Positions 10,049 to 16,688 of a stretch of DNA of 64,000 nt are shown piece after piece (position 1 is the first letter of the stretch; every line of letters begins with the position of its first letter). The stretch is from contig NZ_FOYW01000001.1 in the NCBI RefSeq assembly GCF_900115285.1, positions 62,001-126,000 of the forward strand. The letters are read 5' to 3'. The position numbers were made by a program, and so were the translations under genes. This stretch comes from Marinobacter daqiaonensis (GTDB lineage Bacteria; Pseudomonadota; Gammaproteobacteria; Pseudomonadales; Oleiphilaceae). The notes under the pieces are model-generated. The model had not been told where the DNA came from. It was given only the letters and a program-made list of their open reading frames with translations, and did no database searches.

Positions 10049-10543
10049 TCAGGGGATTTTCGTCCCTGGCGGTACTCTGACCACCTGGGTTCCGGAGGCC
10101 TTGTCAGGCCAGGTCTCGCTGGTGTCGTCCCAGAGCATCCAGAAATAACCCAGGCCCAGAAGCAGCCAGCTGGCGATACCGGTCAGGAAGCGGATCAATG
10201 CCTGGGTCCAGCTGATGGAGCGGCCGTAGTGGGTTTCCACGCGGATTCGCCAGACCTGCATGCCCAGGGTCTGACCGGTGCGGGTCCAGAAATAGGCGAA
10301 AAAAAGGTAAAGAACCAGCACCAGGGAGAAGGTCAGGCCGGGACCCGAATCCATTTCCCCCGCTTCCGCCAGTTCGATGTATTGGTCAAAACCGATGATC
10401 CAGGCATGGGCCATGGTGAACGCCCAGCTGACAACCATGACCACGGCAATGCAGATCAGTCCGTCATAAAGCATCGCCAGCAGACGCCTCAGCAGCGGGG
10501 CGGGTTCAAACAGTTCTTCCGGGCTGTGAAACTGGCGGGGCAT
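10049..10543 (-). CDS. RDD family membrane protein
   Basis: This is a 164-residue membrane protein of the RDD family, whose function is generally unknown (some members affect ion or osmotic tolerance). The pattern is typical: an N-terminal LLRRLLAMLYDGLICIAVVMV, where the Arg...Asp pair of the first helix gives the family its name. A second helix pair with FFAYFWTRTGQTLGMQVWRIRV follows, then a third helix before a short hydrophilic tail. An in-frame ATG 37 codons upstream exists, but the 10543 start gives the usual N-terminus MPRQFHSPEE. It is convergent with lptG (4 bases apart) and divergent from alaS. Confidence 0.87.
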   Translation of the reverse strand: MPRQFHSPEELFEPAPLLRRLLAMLYDGLICIAVVMVVSWAFTMAHAWIIGFDQYIELAEAGEMDSGPGLTFSLVLVLYLFFAYFWTRTGQTLGMQVWRIRVETHYGRSISWTQALIRFLTGIASWLLLGLGYFWMLWDDTSETWPDKASGTQVVRVPPGTKIP

Positions 10544-10760
10544 GTCATCTCTCGATTCAGTGGGTGGGCCATCGGCTCGCGAGTATAACCCGAAAGGTAT
10601 TCTGCCGCCGAATTCGCTTCCGCATGGTGCGGGCACCACGGGGCCCGGGGGCAAAACCGTTTTTCCGTTATTCGCCGTGTGCTAGAGTAGCGCCTTTGCA
10701 ACGGGACACTACCCACCGCAGATCTCCGCAACCGTATGACCGATAAACCAGGGCAGTGAT

Positions 10761-13391
10761 ATGAAGACCGCAGAATTGCGACAGGCGTTTCTGGACTATT
10801 TCAAGCAGCAGGGCCACACCATTGTACCCAGCAGTTCGCTGGTTCCGGCGGATGACCCGACGCTGTTGTTCACCAATGCGGGGATGAACCAGTTCAAGGA
10901 TGTGTTCCTTGGCCGTGAACAACGGGATTACGTTCGTGCCACAAGCGCCCAGAAATGCGTCCGCGCCGGGGGCAAGCACAACGACCTCGAGAACGTCGGC
11001 TATACCGCCCGTCATCACACCTTCTTCGAAATGCTGGGTAATTTCAGCTTCGGTGATTACTTCAAGAGGGAGGCGATCAACTTTGCCTGGACCTTCCTCA
11101 CCGGTGAGCAATGGCTGAAGCTGCCACAAGAGAAGCTGTGGATCACCGTCTACGCCGATGATGACGAAGCCTTCGATATATGGAATAAAGAGGTTGGCGT
11201 TCCTGCGGACCGCATTGTCCGTATTGGTGATAACAAAGGTGCCCGCTACGCGTCCGACAATTTCTGGCAGATGGGCGACACCGGCCCGTGCGGTCCCTGC
11301 ACCGAGATATTCTATGACCACGGCCCCGACGTAGCGGGAGGACCTCCCGGCAGCCCGGAGGAGGACGGCGACCGTTACATCGAAATCTGGAACGTGGTTT
11401 TCATGCAGTACAACCGCCAGGCCAATGGCGACATGCTGCCGCTGCCCAAACCGTCCGTGGACACCGGAATGGGCCTTGAGCGCATCACTGCCGTGCTACA
11501 GGGCGTGCACAGCAATTACGAGATCGATCTGTTCCAGGACCTGCTCAAGGCCGCATCAGACATGCTGGGCGGAGTGAACAGCACAGAGGCTTCCCTGCGG
11601 GTGGTGGCTGACCATATACGTTCCTGCGCCTTCCTGATTGCCGATGGCGTCATGCCCTCCAACGAGGGGCGTGGCTTCGTGCTCCGCCGGATCATTCGTC
11701 GCGCTGCCCGACACGGCAACAAGCTGGGTGCCAGCGGTGCTTTCTTCCACAAGCTGGTGGGGCCTCTGGCGGAGCTGATGGGCGATGCCTATCCGGAACT
11801 GGTCAACAGCCGTGTCCAGATCGAGAAGGTGTTGCTTCAGGAGGAAGAGCAGTTTGCCAAGACCCTGGACAAGGGTCTGCGCCTGCTTGAACAGGACATT
11901 GCCGAGCTTGAGGGTACCGAGATTCCGGGCGAGACCATCTTCACCCTGTATGACACCTACGGTTTCCCGGTGGACCTCACTAACGACATTGCCCGTGAGC
12001 GTGGCCTGACCCTGGACTACGAAGGGTACGAGAAAGCCATGGAGCAGCAGCGGCAGCGGGCCCGGGCTGCGAGCAAGTTCGGCATGGACTACAACGCAGC
12101 CGGTCTGACCATTGAGGGCAAGACCGAGTTTACCGGCTACGAGCATATCGACGGTCACGAAACCATCCGTACCGTGCTGGTGAATGGTGAGGAAAGGACG
12201 GCCGAAGCCGGTGACGAGGCCGTCATCGTGCTGGAGCGTACCCCCTTCTACGCCGAGTCTGGCGGGCAGGTGGGGGATACCGGCCTGCTGACCTGGAGCG
12301 GCGGCCGTTTCCAGGTGAACGATACCCGCAAGGAAGGCGACAACCACCTCCATATCGGAACGGTTGTGGAAGGGGAGTTCTTTTCCGGTCTTGAGGTGGA
12401 CGCCCGTATCGATCACCAGCGTCGCGAGGACACCAAGAAAAATCACTCTGCCACCCATCTGATGCATGCCGCCCTGCGCAATGTGCTCGGTGACCATGTC
12501 AGCCAGAAGGGTTCCCTGGTGGATCCGGACAAGCTGCGGTTCGACTTTTCCCATTTTGAGCCGGTTTCCGCGGAGCAGCTTGCGGAGATCGAGCGCCAGG
12601 TGAATGAACAGATTCTGGCCAATACACCGGTCCAGACCGATCTCATGGATATGGAAGGGGCCAGGGAAAAGGGCGCCATTGCCCTGTTCGGAGAAAAATA
12701 CGGGGACTCCGTGCGGGTGCTCAGTATGGGGTCTGATCATTATTCAGTGGAGTTGTGCGGTGGAACCCATGTTGCTCGCACCGGCGATATCGGCCTGTTC
12801 CGTATTACCTCCGAGAGTGGCATTTCCGCCGGCGTCCGGCGAATTGAGGCGGTAACCGGCTTCGGCGCCCTGCGCTGGGTCAGCGAGACCGAAAATACCC
12901 TGGACCAGGTTGCGGGACTGGTCCGCGGCAGCCGTGACACAGTAGTGGAAAAGGTACAGGCGGTGATTGACCGCAACCGTCTTCTGGAAAAGGAAGTGGA
13001 CCAGTTGAAAGGCCGACTGGCCAGTTCTGCCGGCGCCGACCTGGCGGGCTCGGCAGTTGAGGTCAGGGGTCTGAAGGTGGTGGCCGCTCAGCTGGAAGGT
13101 GCTGACCGGAAGGCACTCATGGAAACCGCAGACCAGCTCAAGAACAAGCTGGGCGAAGGGGTTGTGGTTCTTGCTACCGTGGAGGATGGCAAGGTGACCC
13201 TGGTGGCCGGCGTAACCAAGTCCGCGACTGGCCGCGTGAAAGCCGGTGACCTGATGAAGCACCTGGCAAGCCAGGTGGACGGCAAGGGCGGTGGTCGACC
13301 CGATATGGCCCAGGGGGGCGGCAACAACCCGGAAGCTTTGCCGGCGGCACTGGAAGGTGTGGCCTCCTGGGTGGAAGACAACGCAGGCTGA
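10761..13391 (+). CDS. alaS: Alanyl-tRNA synthetase
   Basis: This class II synthetase charges and proofreads tRNA-Ala. The 876-residue protein has the catalytic domain at the N-terminus with [15 protein letters not shown] and motif 2/3 segments. The editing domain zinc set is HSATH at 562-566 and CGGTH at 666-670. A C-terminal coiled-coil/C-Ala domain carries the glycine-rich [12 protein letters not shown] stretch near residue 845. The length is normal. It precedes lysC and csrA on the same strand, a common alaS-lysC-csrA order. An inverted repeat and a hairpin separate it from lysC. Confidence 0.98.
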   Translation: MKTAELRQAFLDYFKQQGHTIVPSSSLVPADDPTLLFTNAGMNQFKDVFLGREQRDYVRATSAQKCVRAGGKHNDLENVGYTARHHTFFEMLGNFSFGDYFKREAINFAWTFLTGEQWLKLPQEKLWITVYADDDEAFDIWNKEVGVPADRIVRIGDNKGARYASDNFWQMGDTGPCGPCTEIFYDHGPDVAGGPPGSPEEDGDRYIEIWNVVFMQYNRQANGDMLPLPKPSVDTGMGLERITAVLQGVHSNYEIDLFQDLLKAASDMLGGVNSTEASLRVVADHIRSCAFLIADGVMPSNEGRGFVLRRIIRRAARHGNKLGASGAFFHKLVGPLAELMGDAYPELVNSRVQIEKVLLQEEEQFAKTLDKGLRLLEQDIAELEGTEIPGETIFTLYDTYGFPVDLTNDIARERGLTLDYEGYEKAMEQQRQRARAASKFGMDYNAAGLTIEGKTEFTGYEHIDGHETIRTVLVNGEERTAEAGDEAVIVLERTPFYAESGGQVGDTGLLTWSGGRFQVNDTRKEGDNHLHIGTVVEGEFFSGLEVDARIDHQRREDTKKNHSATHLMHAALRNVLGDHVSQKGSLVDPDKLRFDFSHFEPVSAEQLAEIERQVNEQILANTPVQTDLMDMEGAREKGAIALFGEKYGDSVRVLSMGSDHYSVELCGGTHVARTGDIGLFRITSESGISAGVRRIEAVTGFGALRWVSETENTLDQVAGLVRGSRDTVVEKVQAVIDRNRLLEKEVDQLKGRLASSAGADLAGSAVEVRGLKVVAAQLEGADRKALMETADQLKNKLGEGVVVLATVEDGKVTLVAGVTKSATGRVKAGDLMKHLASQVDGKGGGRPDMAQGGGNNPEALPAALEGVASWVEDNAG

Positions 13392-13409
13392 TCGCGATAC
13401 GGAATCCCG

Positions 13410-13450
13410 ATTGCCAACACTGTTATTTGGCAATGATCTGGGGTTATAAT
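13410..13450 (+). promoter_or_regulatory. 8-bp inverted repeat next to a consensus TATAAT upstream of lysC
   Basis: ATTGCCAA (13410-13417) and TTGGCAAT (13427-13434) form a perfect inverted repeat around nine bases. It is followed ten bases later by a consensus -10 hexamer TATAAT at 13445-13450. The right arm contains TTGGCA, but that lies only 12 bases from the -10, so a standard -35 is not clear. The repeat could be an operator for a lysC promoter or a weak end for alaS. Only the sequence features are seen; promoter function is inferred. Confidence 0.45.
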
Positions 13451-13468
13451 TCCGCGATTTTTTTAGGG

Positions 13469-13493
13469 GCGGCCCGATATTTCATCGGGCCGC
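13469..13493 (+). promoter_or_regulatory. 10-bp hairpin in the lysC leader
   Basis: GCGGCCCGAT and ATCGGGCCGC form a perfect 10-bp stem with the five-base loop ATTTC. It is preceded by a run of seven T and followed by TTTGTAT. It lies about 19 bases after the TATAAT and 32 bases before the lysC ATG. It could be an alaS terminator or, if the TATAAT is used, a hairpin at the start of the lysC transcript. It is too short for a lysine riboswitch. Confidence 0.5.
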
Positions 13494-13525
13494 TTTGTAT
13501 CCCTGACCGGATAGTTAGGAACATC

Positions 13526-14761
13526 ATGGCGCTGCTGGTTCAGAAATTTGGTGGTACATCCGTCGGTTCGACCGGTCGGATCGAGGCCGTTGCGGAAAAA
13601 GTGTCAAAATTCCGCGGGGAAGGGCATGACGTGGTGGTTGTCGTCTCCGCAATGAGTGGAGAGACCAACCGGCTGATTGGCCTGGCCAGGGAGATCATGG
13701 AAGAGCCTGCGCCGAGAGAGATGGACGTGCTCGTCTCCACCGGCGAGCAGGTGACCATTGCGCTGCTCTCCATGGCCCTGCAGAAGCGGGGCTGCGATGC
13801 CCGGTCCTACACCGGCTCCCAGGTACGAATCCTGACGGACAGTGCCCATACCAAGGCGCGCATCCGTGAGATCGATGAGCAGAATATGCGTGGCGACCTT
13901 GAGAAGGGTCGGGTTGTGGTGGTCGCGGGCTTCCAGGGCGTGGATGACAACGGCAATATCACCACCCTCGGCCGGGGCGGTTCGGATACCACGGCCGTTG
14001 CCCTGGCGGCAGCACTGAAGGCCGACGAATGCCAGATCTACACCGATGTGGACGGGGTCTACACGACCGACCCGCGGGTGGTGGACTCCGCCCGTCGTCT
14101 GGACCGCATCACATTTGAAGAAATGCTGGAAATGGCGAGCCTCGGGTCCAAGGTCCTCCAGATCCGCGCCGTCGAATTTGCCGGCAAGTACAATGTGCCC
14201 TTACGGGTGCTATCCTCCTTTGAGGAGGGCGAGGGCACCCTGATTACCTTTGAGGATGAAAGCGCCATGGAACAACCGGTCGTTTCCGGAATTGCATTCA
14301 ATCGAGATGAAGCCAAACTGACCATTGCAGGGGTCCCTGATACACCCGGCATTGCGCTTCGTATTCTCAAGCCGGTAAGCGATGCAAACATTGAAGTGGA
14401 CATGATCGTCCAGAACGTGGGAGCCGACAACCACACGGATTTCACCTTCACGGTACATCGCAACGACTTCAGGCGGACCCACGAAATTCTTGAGCGGTTG
14501 GCGGACGAGCTGGGTGCGAGGGAGGTCAGCGGCGATTCGAAGATCGCGAAGGTCAGCATCGTCGGGGTTGGCATGCGTTCCCATGCCGGTGTGGCCACCC
14601 GCATGTTTGAAGCGCTGTCCAATGAAGGCATCAATATTCGGATGATCTCCACCTCGGAAATCAAGATTTCGGTGGTGATCGACGAGAAGTATCTCGAGCT
14701 GGCAGTCAGGGCGCTTCACAGCGCCTTCGAGCTGGATAAAGCCGAGCCAGAGACCCGATAG
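13526..14761 (+). CDS. lysC: Aspartate kinase
   Basis: This enzyme phosphorylates aspartate, the first step toward lysine, threonine, methionine and diaminopimelate. The ATG at 13526 follows TTAGGA and gives the standard N-terminus MALLVQKFGGTSVG, which holds the kinase signature; an upstream in-frame ATG at 13427 would add 33 non-family residues. The 411-residue length and the two C-terminal ACT domains (from about 265, with VPDTPGIALRI and VGVGMRSHAGVATRMF) match the single-function, feedback-inhibited type found in Pseudomonas. It sits between alaS and csrA. Confidence 0.97.
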   Translation: MALLVQKFGGTSVGSTGRIEAVAEKVSKFRGEGHDVVVVVSAMSGETNRLIGLAREIMEEPAPREMDVLVSTGEQVTIALLSMALQKRGCDARSYTGSQVRILTDSAHTKARIREIDEQNMRGDLEKGRVVVVAGFQGVDDNGNITTLGRGGSDTTAVALAAALKADECQIYTDVDGVYTTDPRVVDSARRLDRITFEEMLEMASLGSKVLQIRAVEFAGKYNVPLRVLSSFEEGEGTLITFEDESAMEQPVVSGIAFNRDEAKLTIAGVPDTPGIALRILKPVSDANIEVDMIVQNVGADNHTDFTFTVHRNDFRRTHEILERLADELGAREVSGDSKIAKVSIVGVGMRSHAGVATRMFEALSNEGINIRMISTSEIKISVVIDEKYLELAVRALHSAFELDKAEPETR

Positions 14762-14945
14762 CGGCGGATAAACAGGTCGGTCCGCCAGGGTCTCGCCAAT
14801 AACAGGGGAACCAAAACGGTCATCGAGTCGTCACACTTTTGCCTTCAAGGGATTGTTCGACTTTGTGGTCTGTTTGAATCCCGGTAAAAGTTATAACCAA
14901 TTGTTCAAGTCGGAACAGGTAGCTCTGGAATAGGGAGTAAAGGAC

Positions 14946-15146
14946 ATGTTGATCTTGACCCGCCGAGTAGGCGAAACCCTGATGGTTGGTGATGAAGTCA
15001 CCGTAACCGTGCTGGGTGTAAAAGGAAATCAGGTACGTATCGGTGTAAATGCCCCCAAGGAAGTGGCCGTTCACCGTGAGGAAATCTATCAGCGTATCCA
15101 AAGCGAAAAGGGTGAGCCAGAAGGTCCGGAGCCCGGCAACCAGTAG
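14946..15146 (+). CDS. csrA: Carbon storage regulator CsrA (RsmA)
   Basis: This dimeric RNA-binding protein represses or stabilises mRNAs by binding GGA in hairpin loops of leaders. The 66-residue protein starts [16 protein letters not shown] and includes the [25 protein letters not shown] block that is nearly invariant in gammaproteobacteria. The C-terminal extension (EGPEPGNQ) is variable in the family. GGAGTAAAGGAC precedes the ATG. It follows lysC after 184 bases and is followed by a rho-independent terminator and tRNA-Ser, the usual csrA neighbourhood. Confidence 0.99.
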   Translation: MLILTRRVGETLMVGDEVTVTVLGVKGNQVRIGVNAPKEVAVHREEIYQRIQSEKGEPEGPEPGNQ

Positions 15147-15188
15147 TCAGGTTGCCCGTTGATACAGACGCTGCGAAAGCAGACGATG

Positions 15189-15224
15189 AAAACCGTCGTA
15201 GTCCGCTGGCTGTGACGGTTTTTT
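15189..15224 (+). terminator. Rho-independent terminator after csrA
   Basis: AAAACCGTC (15189-15197) pairs with GACGGTTTT (15214-15222) across a 16-base loop, followed by more T. It begins 43 bases after the csrA stop. Confidence 0.75.
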
Positions 15225-15329
15225 GCTTTAGCGCGGACGATAGAAAAGGGATGGCGAAGCCGGCGAGAAAAAAACGCTGTCAACCCTATGAAAACAGAAA
15301 AATTATGGTAGTATACGCGCCGTTGTCCC

Positions 15330-15420
15330 GGAGAGGTGGGTGAGTGGCTGAAACCAGCTCCCTGCTAAGGAGCCATACGCATTGCGCGTATCGAGGGTTC
15401 GAATCCCTCCCTCTCCGCCA
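15330..15420 (+). tRNA. tRNA-Ser(GCT)
   Basis: The acceptor stem is GGAGAGG (15330-15336) with CCTCTCC (15410-15416), discriminator G and encoded CCA. The anticodon loop CTGCTAA gives anticodon GCT, reading AGC/AGT serine codons. The long variable arm (around TACGCATTGCGCGTA) is the class II arm expected of tRNA-Ser. The T arm GGGTTCGAATCCC is intact. Confidence 0.97.
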
Positions 15421-15495
15421 TCTTTCTTCCTGTTATACGAAGAAAGAATGACAGCAGGTTGGGGTGGCATTCAACCGAGAGTAAAAGTCTGATGC

Positions 15496-15571
15496 GCGGC
15501 TATAGCTCCCCGGAGCGCCGGCCGGCTGGATAAAGTACCTGGCTACGAACCAGGCGGTCGGGAACCCGACC
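15496..15571 (+). pseudogene. 5'-partial tRNA-Arg copy with a D-loop insertion (copy 1)
   Basis: This copy matches the intact tRNA-Arg(ACG) from the acceptor 5' strand (GCGGCTA) to the variable loop (CGGTC at 15555-15559). The D-loop A after GCTC is replaced by 16 bases, CCCGGAGCGCCGGCCG. The anticodon arm CCTGG-CTACGAA-CCAGG is intact. Instead of a T arm the sequence runs into a small hairpin (GGTCGG-GAAC-CCGACC, 15556-15571), and no acceptor 3' strand follows. The upstream 20 bases (GAGAGTAAAAGTCTGATGC) closely resemble the bases just before intact tRNA-Arg gene 1. It cannot fold as a normal tRNA. Whether it is transcribed is unknown. Confidence 0.8.
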
Positions 15572-15591
15572 AAGAGTAAAAAGTTTGATGC

Positions 15592-15668
15592 GCGGCTGTA
15601 GCTCAGCTGGATAGAGTACCTGGCTACGAACCAGGCGGTCGGAGGTTCGAATCCTCCCAGCCGCGCCA
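15592..15668 (+). tRNA. tRNA-Arg(ACG), intact gene 1
   Basis: The acceptor is GCGGCTG (15592-15598) with CAGCCGC (15658-15664), discriminator G and encoded CCA. The D stem is GCTC/GAGT with loop AGCTGGATA, the anticodon arm is CCTGG-CTACGAA-CCAGG (anticodon ACG, wobble A expected to become inosine by TadA), and the T arm is GGAGG-TTCGAAT-CCTCC. It has the standard 77-base length. It is flanked by a 5'-partial copy upstream and a 3'-partial copy with a T-loop insertion downstream. Confidence 0.97.
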
Positions 15669-15848
15669 CTTATTGCACGATTTCATCGTGAACCCGGAGA
15701 ACGCGTTAAACTCTGGAGTACGATGGGATTCGAACCGGAAGAGGTTCGACCGCAGTGCGCGCAACGCACGGAGGAACGTCGGCGGAAAGCGACGACGACC
15801 CCGAAGGGGCGAAGGCCGAAGGCCTGAGTAATCCTCCCAGCCGCGCCA
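15669..15848 (+). repeat. 3'-tRNA-Arg cassette A (T-loop insertion, hairpin-rich)
   Basis: This 180-base unit follows tRNA-Arg gene 1. It starts with a spacer containing the hairpin CACGAT-TTC-ATCGTG. It then has the conserved hairpin TCGAACC-GGAAGA-GGTTCGA (15730-15749), whose right arm is also the T-arm start of a tRNA. About 80 bases of short hairpins with GAA-type loops follow (CCCC-GAA-GGGG, GGCC-GAA-GGCC, GTGCG...CGCAC). The unit ends with an exact copy of the last 19 bases of the tRNA (AATCCTCCCAGCCGCGCCA, 15830-15848). It has no acceptor 5' strand or anticodon arm. It looks like a tRNA-Arg T arm split by an insert. Confidence 0.75.
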
Positions 15849-15929
15849 CTTATTGCACGATTTCATCGTGAACCCGGAGAACGCGTTAAACTCTGGAGTA
15901 CGATGGGATTTGAACCGGAAGAGGTTCGA
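15830..15929 (+). repeat. 100-bp direct repeat of 15650-15749
   Basis: Bases 15650-15749 recur at 15830-15929, exactly 180 bases later, with one mismatch (15731 C, 15911 T). The repeat spans the tRNA 3' end, the spacer with the CACGAT hairpin and the hairpin ending GAGGTTCGA. After 15929 the sequence switches to the upstream flank of a D-loop-insertion tRNA copy. This fits a tandem duplication or unequal recombination. Confidence 0.9.
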
Positions 15930-15943
15930 TTTAGAAGCTTTAC

Positions 15944-16019
15944 GTGGCTGTAGCTCCCCGGAGCGCCGGCCGGCTGGATAAAGCACCTGGCCACGAACCA
16001 GGCGGTCGAAAGTTCGACG
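15944..16019 (+). pseudogene. 5'-partial tRNA-Arg copy with a D-loop insertion (copy 2)
   Basis: It starts GTGGCTG (one change from GCGGCTG) and carries the identical 16-base D-loop insert CCCGGAGCGCCGGCCG at 957-972 of the 15-kb block. The anticodon arm is CCTGG-CCACGAA-CCAGG, keeping anticodon ACG but with U33 changed to C. Similarity ends after CGGTCGAAAGTTCGACG: the T stem is broken and the acceptor 3' strand is absent. The bases before it (TTTAGAAGCTTTAC) resemble those before intact gene 2 (TTTAAGAGTTTTAC). Confidence 0.8.
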
Positions 16020-16038
16020 CAAATTTTAAGAGTTTTAC

Positions 16039-16115
16039 GCGGCTGTAGCTCAGCTGGATAGAGTACCTGGCTACGAACCAGGCGGTCGGAGGTTCGAATC
16101 CTCCCAGCCGCGCCA
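16039..16115 (+). tRNA. tRNA-Arg(ACG), intact gene 2
   Basis: This gene is identical over its 77 bases to tRNA-Arg gene 1, with acceptor GCGGCTG (16039-16045) / CAGCCGC (16105-16111), anticodon ACG and encoded CCA (16113-16115). A strong terminator follows at once. It is flanked by the second 5'-partial copy upstream and two 3'-cassettes downstream. Confidence 0.97.
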
Positions 16116-16271
16116 TATCAAACAAAAGACCCCGCCTCGTGCGGGGTTTTTTGTTTGTATACCTCGGAGTCTGACGGGATTCGAACCGATAGAGGTTCGA
16201 CCGTAGTGCGCAAAGCGACGACGACCCGAAGGGAAGGGCCGAAGGCCCGCCTAATCCTCCCAGCCGCGCCA
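16116..16271 (+). repeat. 3'-tRNA-Arg cassette B (T-loop insertion)
   Basis: This 156-base unit follows tRNA-Arg gene 2. It starts TATCAAACA and includes the tRNA terminator. It then has the conserved hairpin TCGAACC-GATAGA-GGTTCGA (16181-16200), a hairpin-rich stretch (CCC-GAA-GGG, GGGCC-GAA-GGCCC) and an exact 19-base copy of the tRNA 3' end (16253-16271). The hairpin stretch is related to that of cassette A, including GCGACGACGACC. Confidence 0.75.
16119..16157 (+). terminator. Rho-independent terminator after tRNA-Arg gene 2
   Basis: CCCCGC (16130-16135), loop CTCGT, GCGGGG (16141-16146), then six T. Flanking AAACAAAA and TTTTGTTT extend the pairing, so it could act in both directions. 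Confidence 0.9.
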
Positions 16272-16456
16272 TATCAAACAGAACGCCTCAGTCTGGAGCA
16301 CCCCTCCTGCTGAGGCGTTCTGCTTTGTGCATTGGGAGGATTTGAACCGATAGAGGTTCGACCGGAGCACACGACGTGTGCGTAGGAAAGCTGTCGTGCA
16401 ACGACGGAGGCCGAGAGGGAAAGGCCGCCGGCCCGTATATCCTCCCAGCCACGCCA
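16272..16456 (+). repeat. 3'-tRNA-Arg cassette C (T-loop insertion, diverged)
   Basis: This unit again starts TATCAAACA. It carries the conserved hairpin as TTGAACC-GATAGA-GGTTCGA (16342-16361), a hairpin-rich stretch (GCACAC-GAC-GTGTGC, GTCGT-GCA-ACGAC) and a tRNA 3' end with one change (ATCCTCCCAGCCACGCCA, 16439-16456). It is the most diverged copy and ends the array. Confidence 0.7.
16279..16326 (+). terminator. 13-bp stem-loop inside cassette C
   Basis: CAGAACGCCTCAG (16279-16291) pairs perfectly with CTGAGGCGTTCTG (16310-16322) across 18 bases. The following CTTTGTGC is only weakly T-rich, so it may be a terminator or simply a structured RNA element. It occupies the place where cassette B has its terminator. 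Confidence 0.55.
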
Positions 16457-16688
16457 GTTCGAATAAACGCTTCGTGCAGTGCCTTCCGGCTGACGTGTTC
16501 TTTTTGGGTCAATGGACAAAATTTGCAAAAAAATACTCGAAACGCAATTTTTACTAAATAGGAGATACTCAGGTATTAGCAGAATCACAGCTCTTGCTCT
16601 TTAATACTGCAAGGTTGTACAAAATGATATTCCGCCTAGCGGAATTCTTTGTCAGCTTACAATAATAAATGCATGCTGGAGGTTTACC
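16457..16688 (+). other. A+T-rich leader with a boxA-like motif
   Basis: This gene-free stretch is much richer in A and T than its surroundings. It holds TGCTCTTTAA at 16595-16604, identical to the core of the rRNA antitermination boxA, followed by a possible hairpin and the ribosome-binding site of the esterase gene. No rRNA gene is present. The match could be chance or the remains of an rrn leader. Confidence 0.4.

Noticed and set aside
10049..10654. Longer form of the RDD protein starting at 10654
   Set aside because: The extra 37 residues have no family support and would extend toward the alaS promoter; 10543 gives the normal N-terminus.
13392..13525. Lysine riboswitch before lysC
   Set aside because: The leader is about 135 bases in total with one simple hairpin; the L box needs a five-helix junction and conserved core not seen here.
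15476..16456. CRISPR-like array
   Set aside because: Repeats are few, of unequal length and derived from a tRNA; there are no uniform spacers and no cas genes.
15669..16456. Integron attC sites
   Set aside because: The hairpins lack the R'/R'' core GTTRRRY/RYYYAAC pattern and there are no gene cassettes or integrase nearby.
15433..16588. Several minus-strand open frames over the tRNA-Arg region, including one beginning MARLGGFEPPTAWFVARYS
   Set aside because: They are antisense readings of tRNA-Arg copies, a well-known source of false proteins; the repeats explain them fully.
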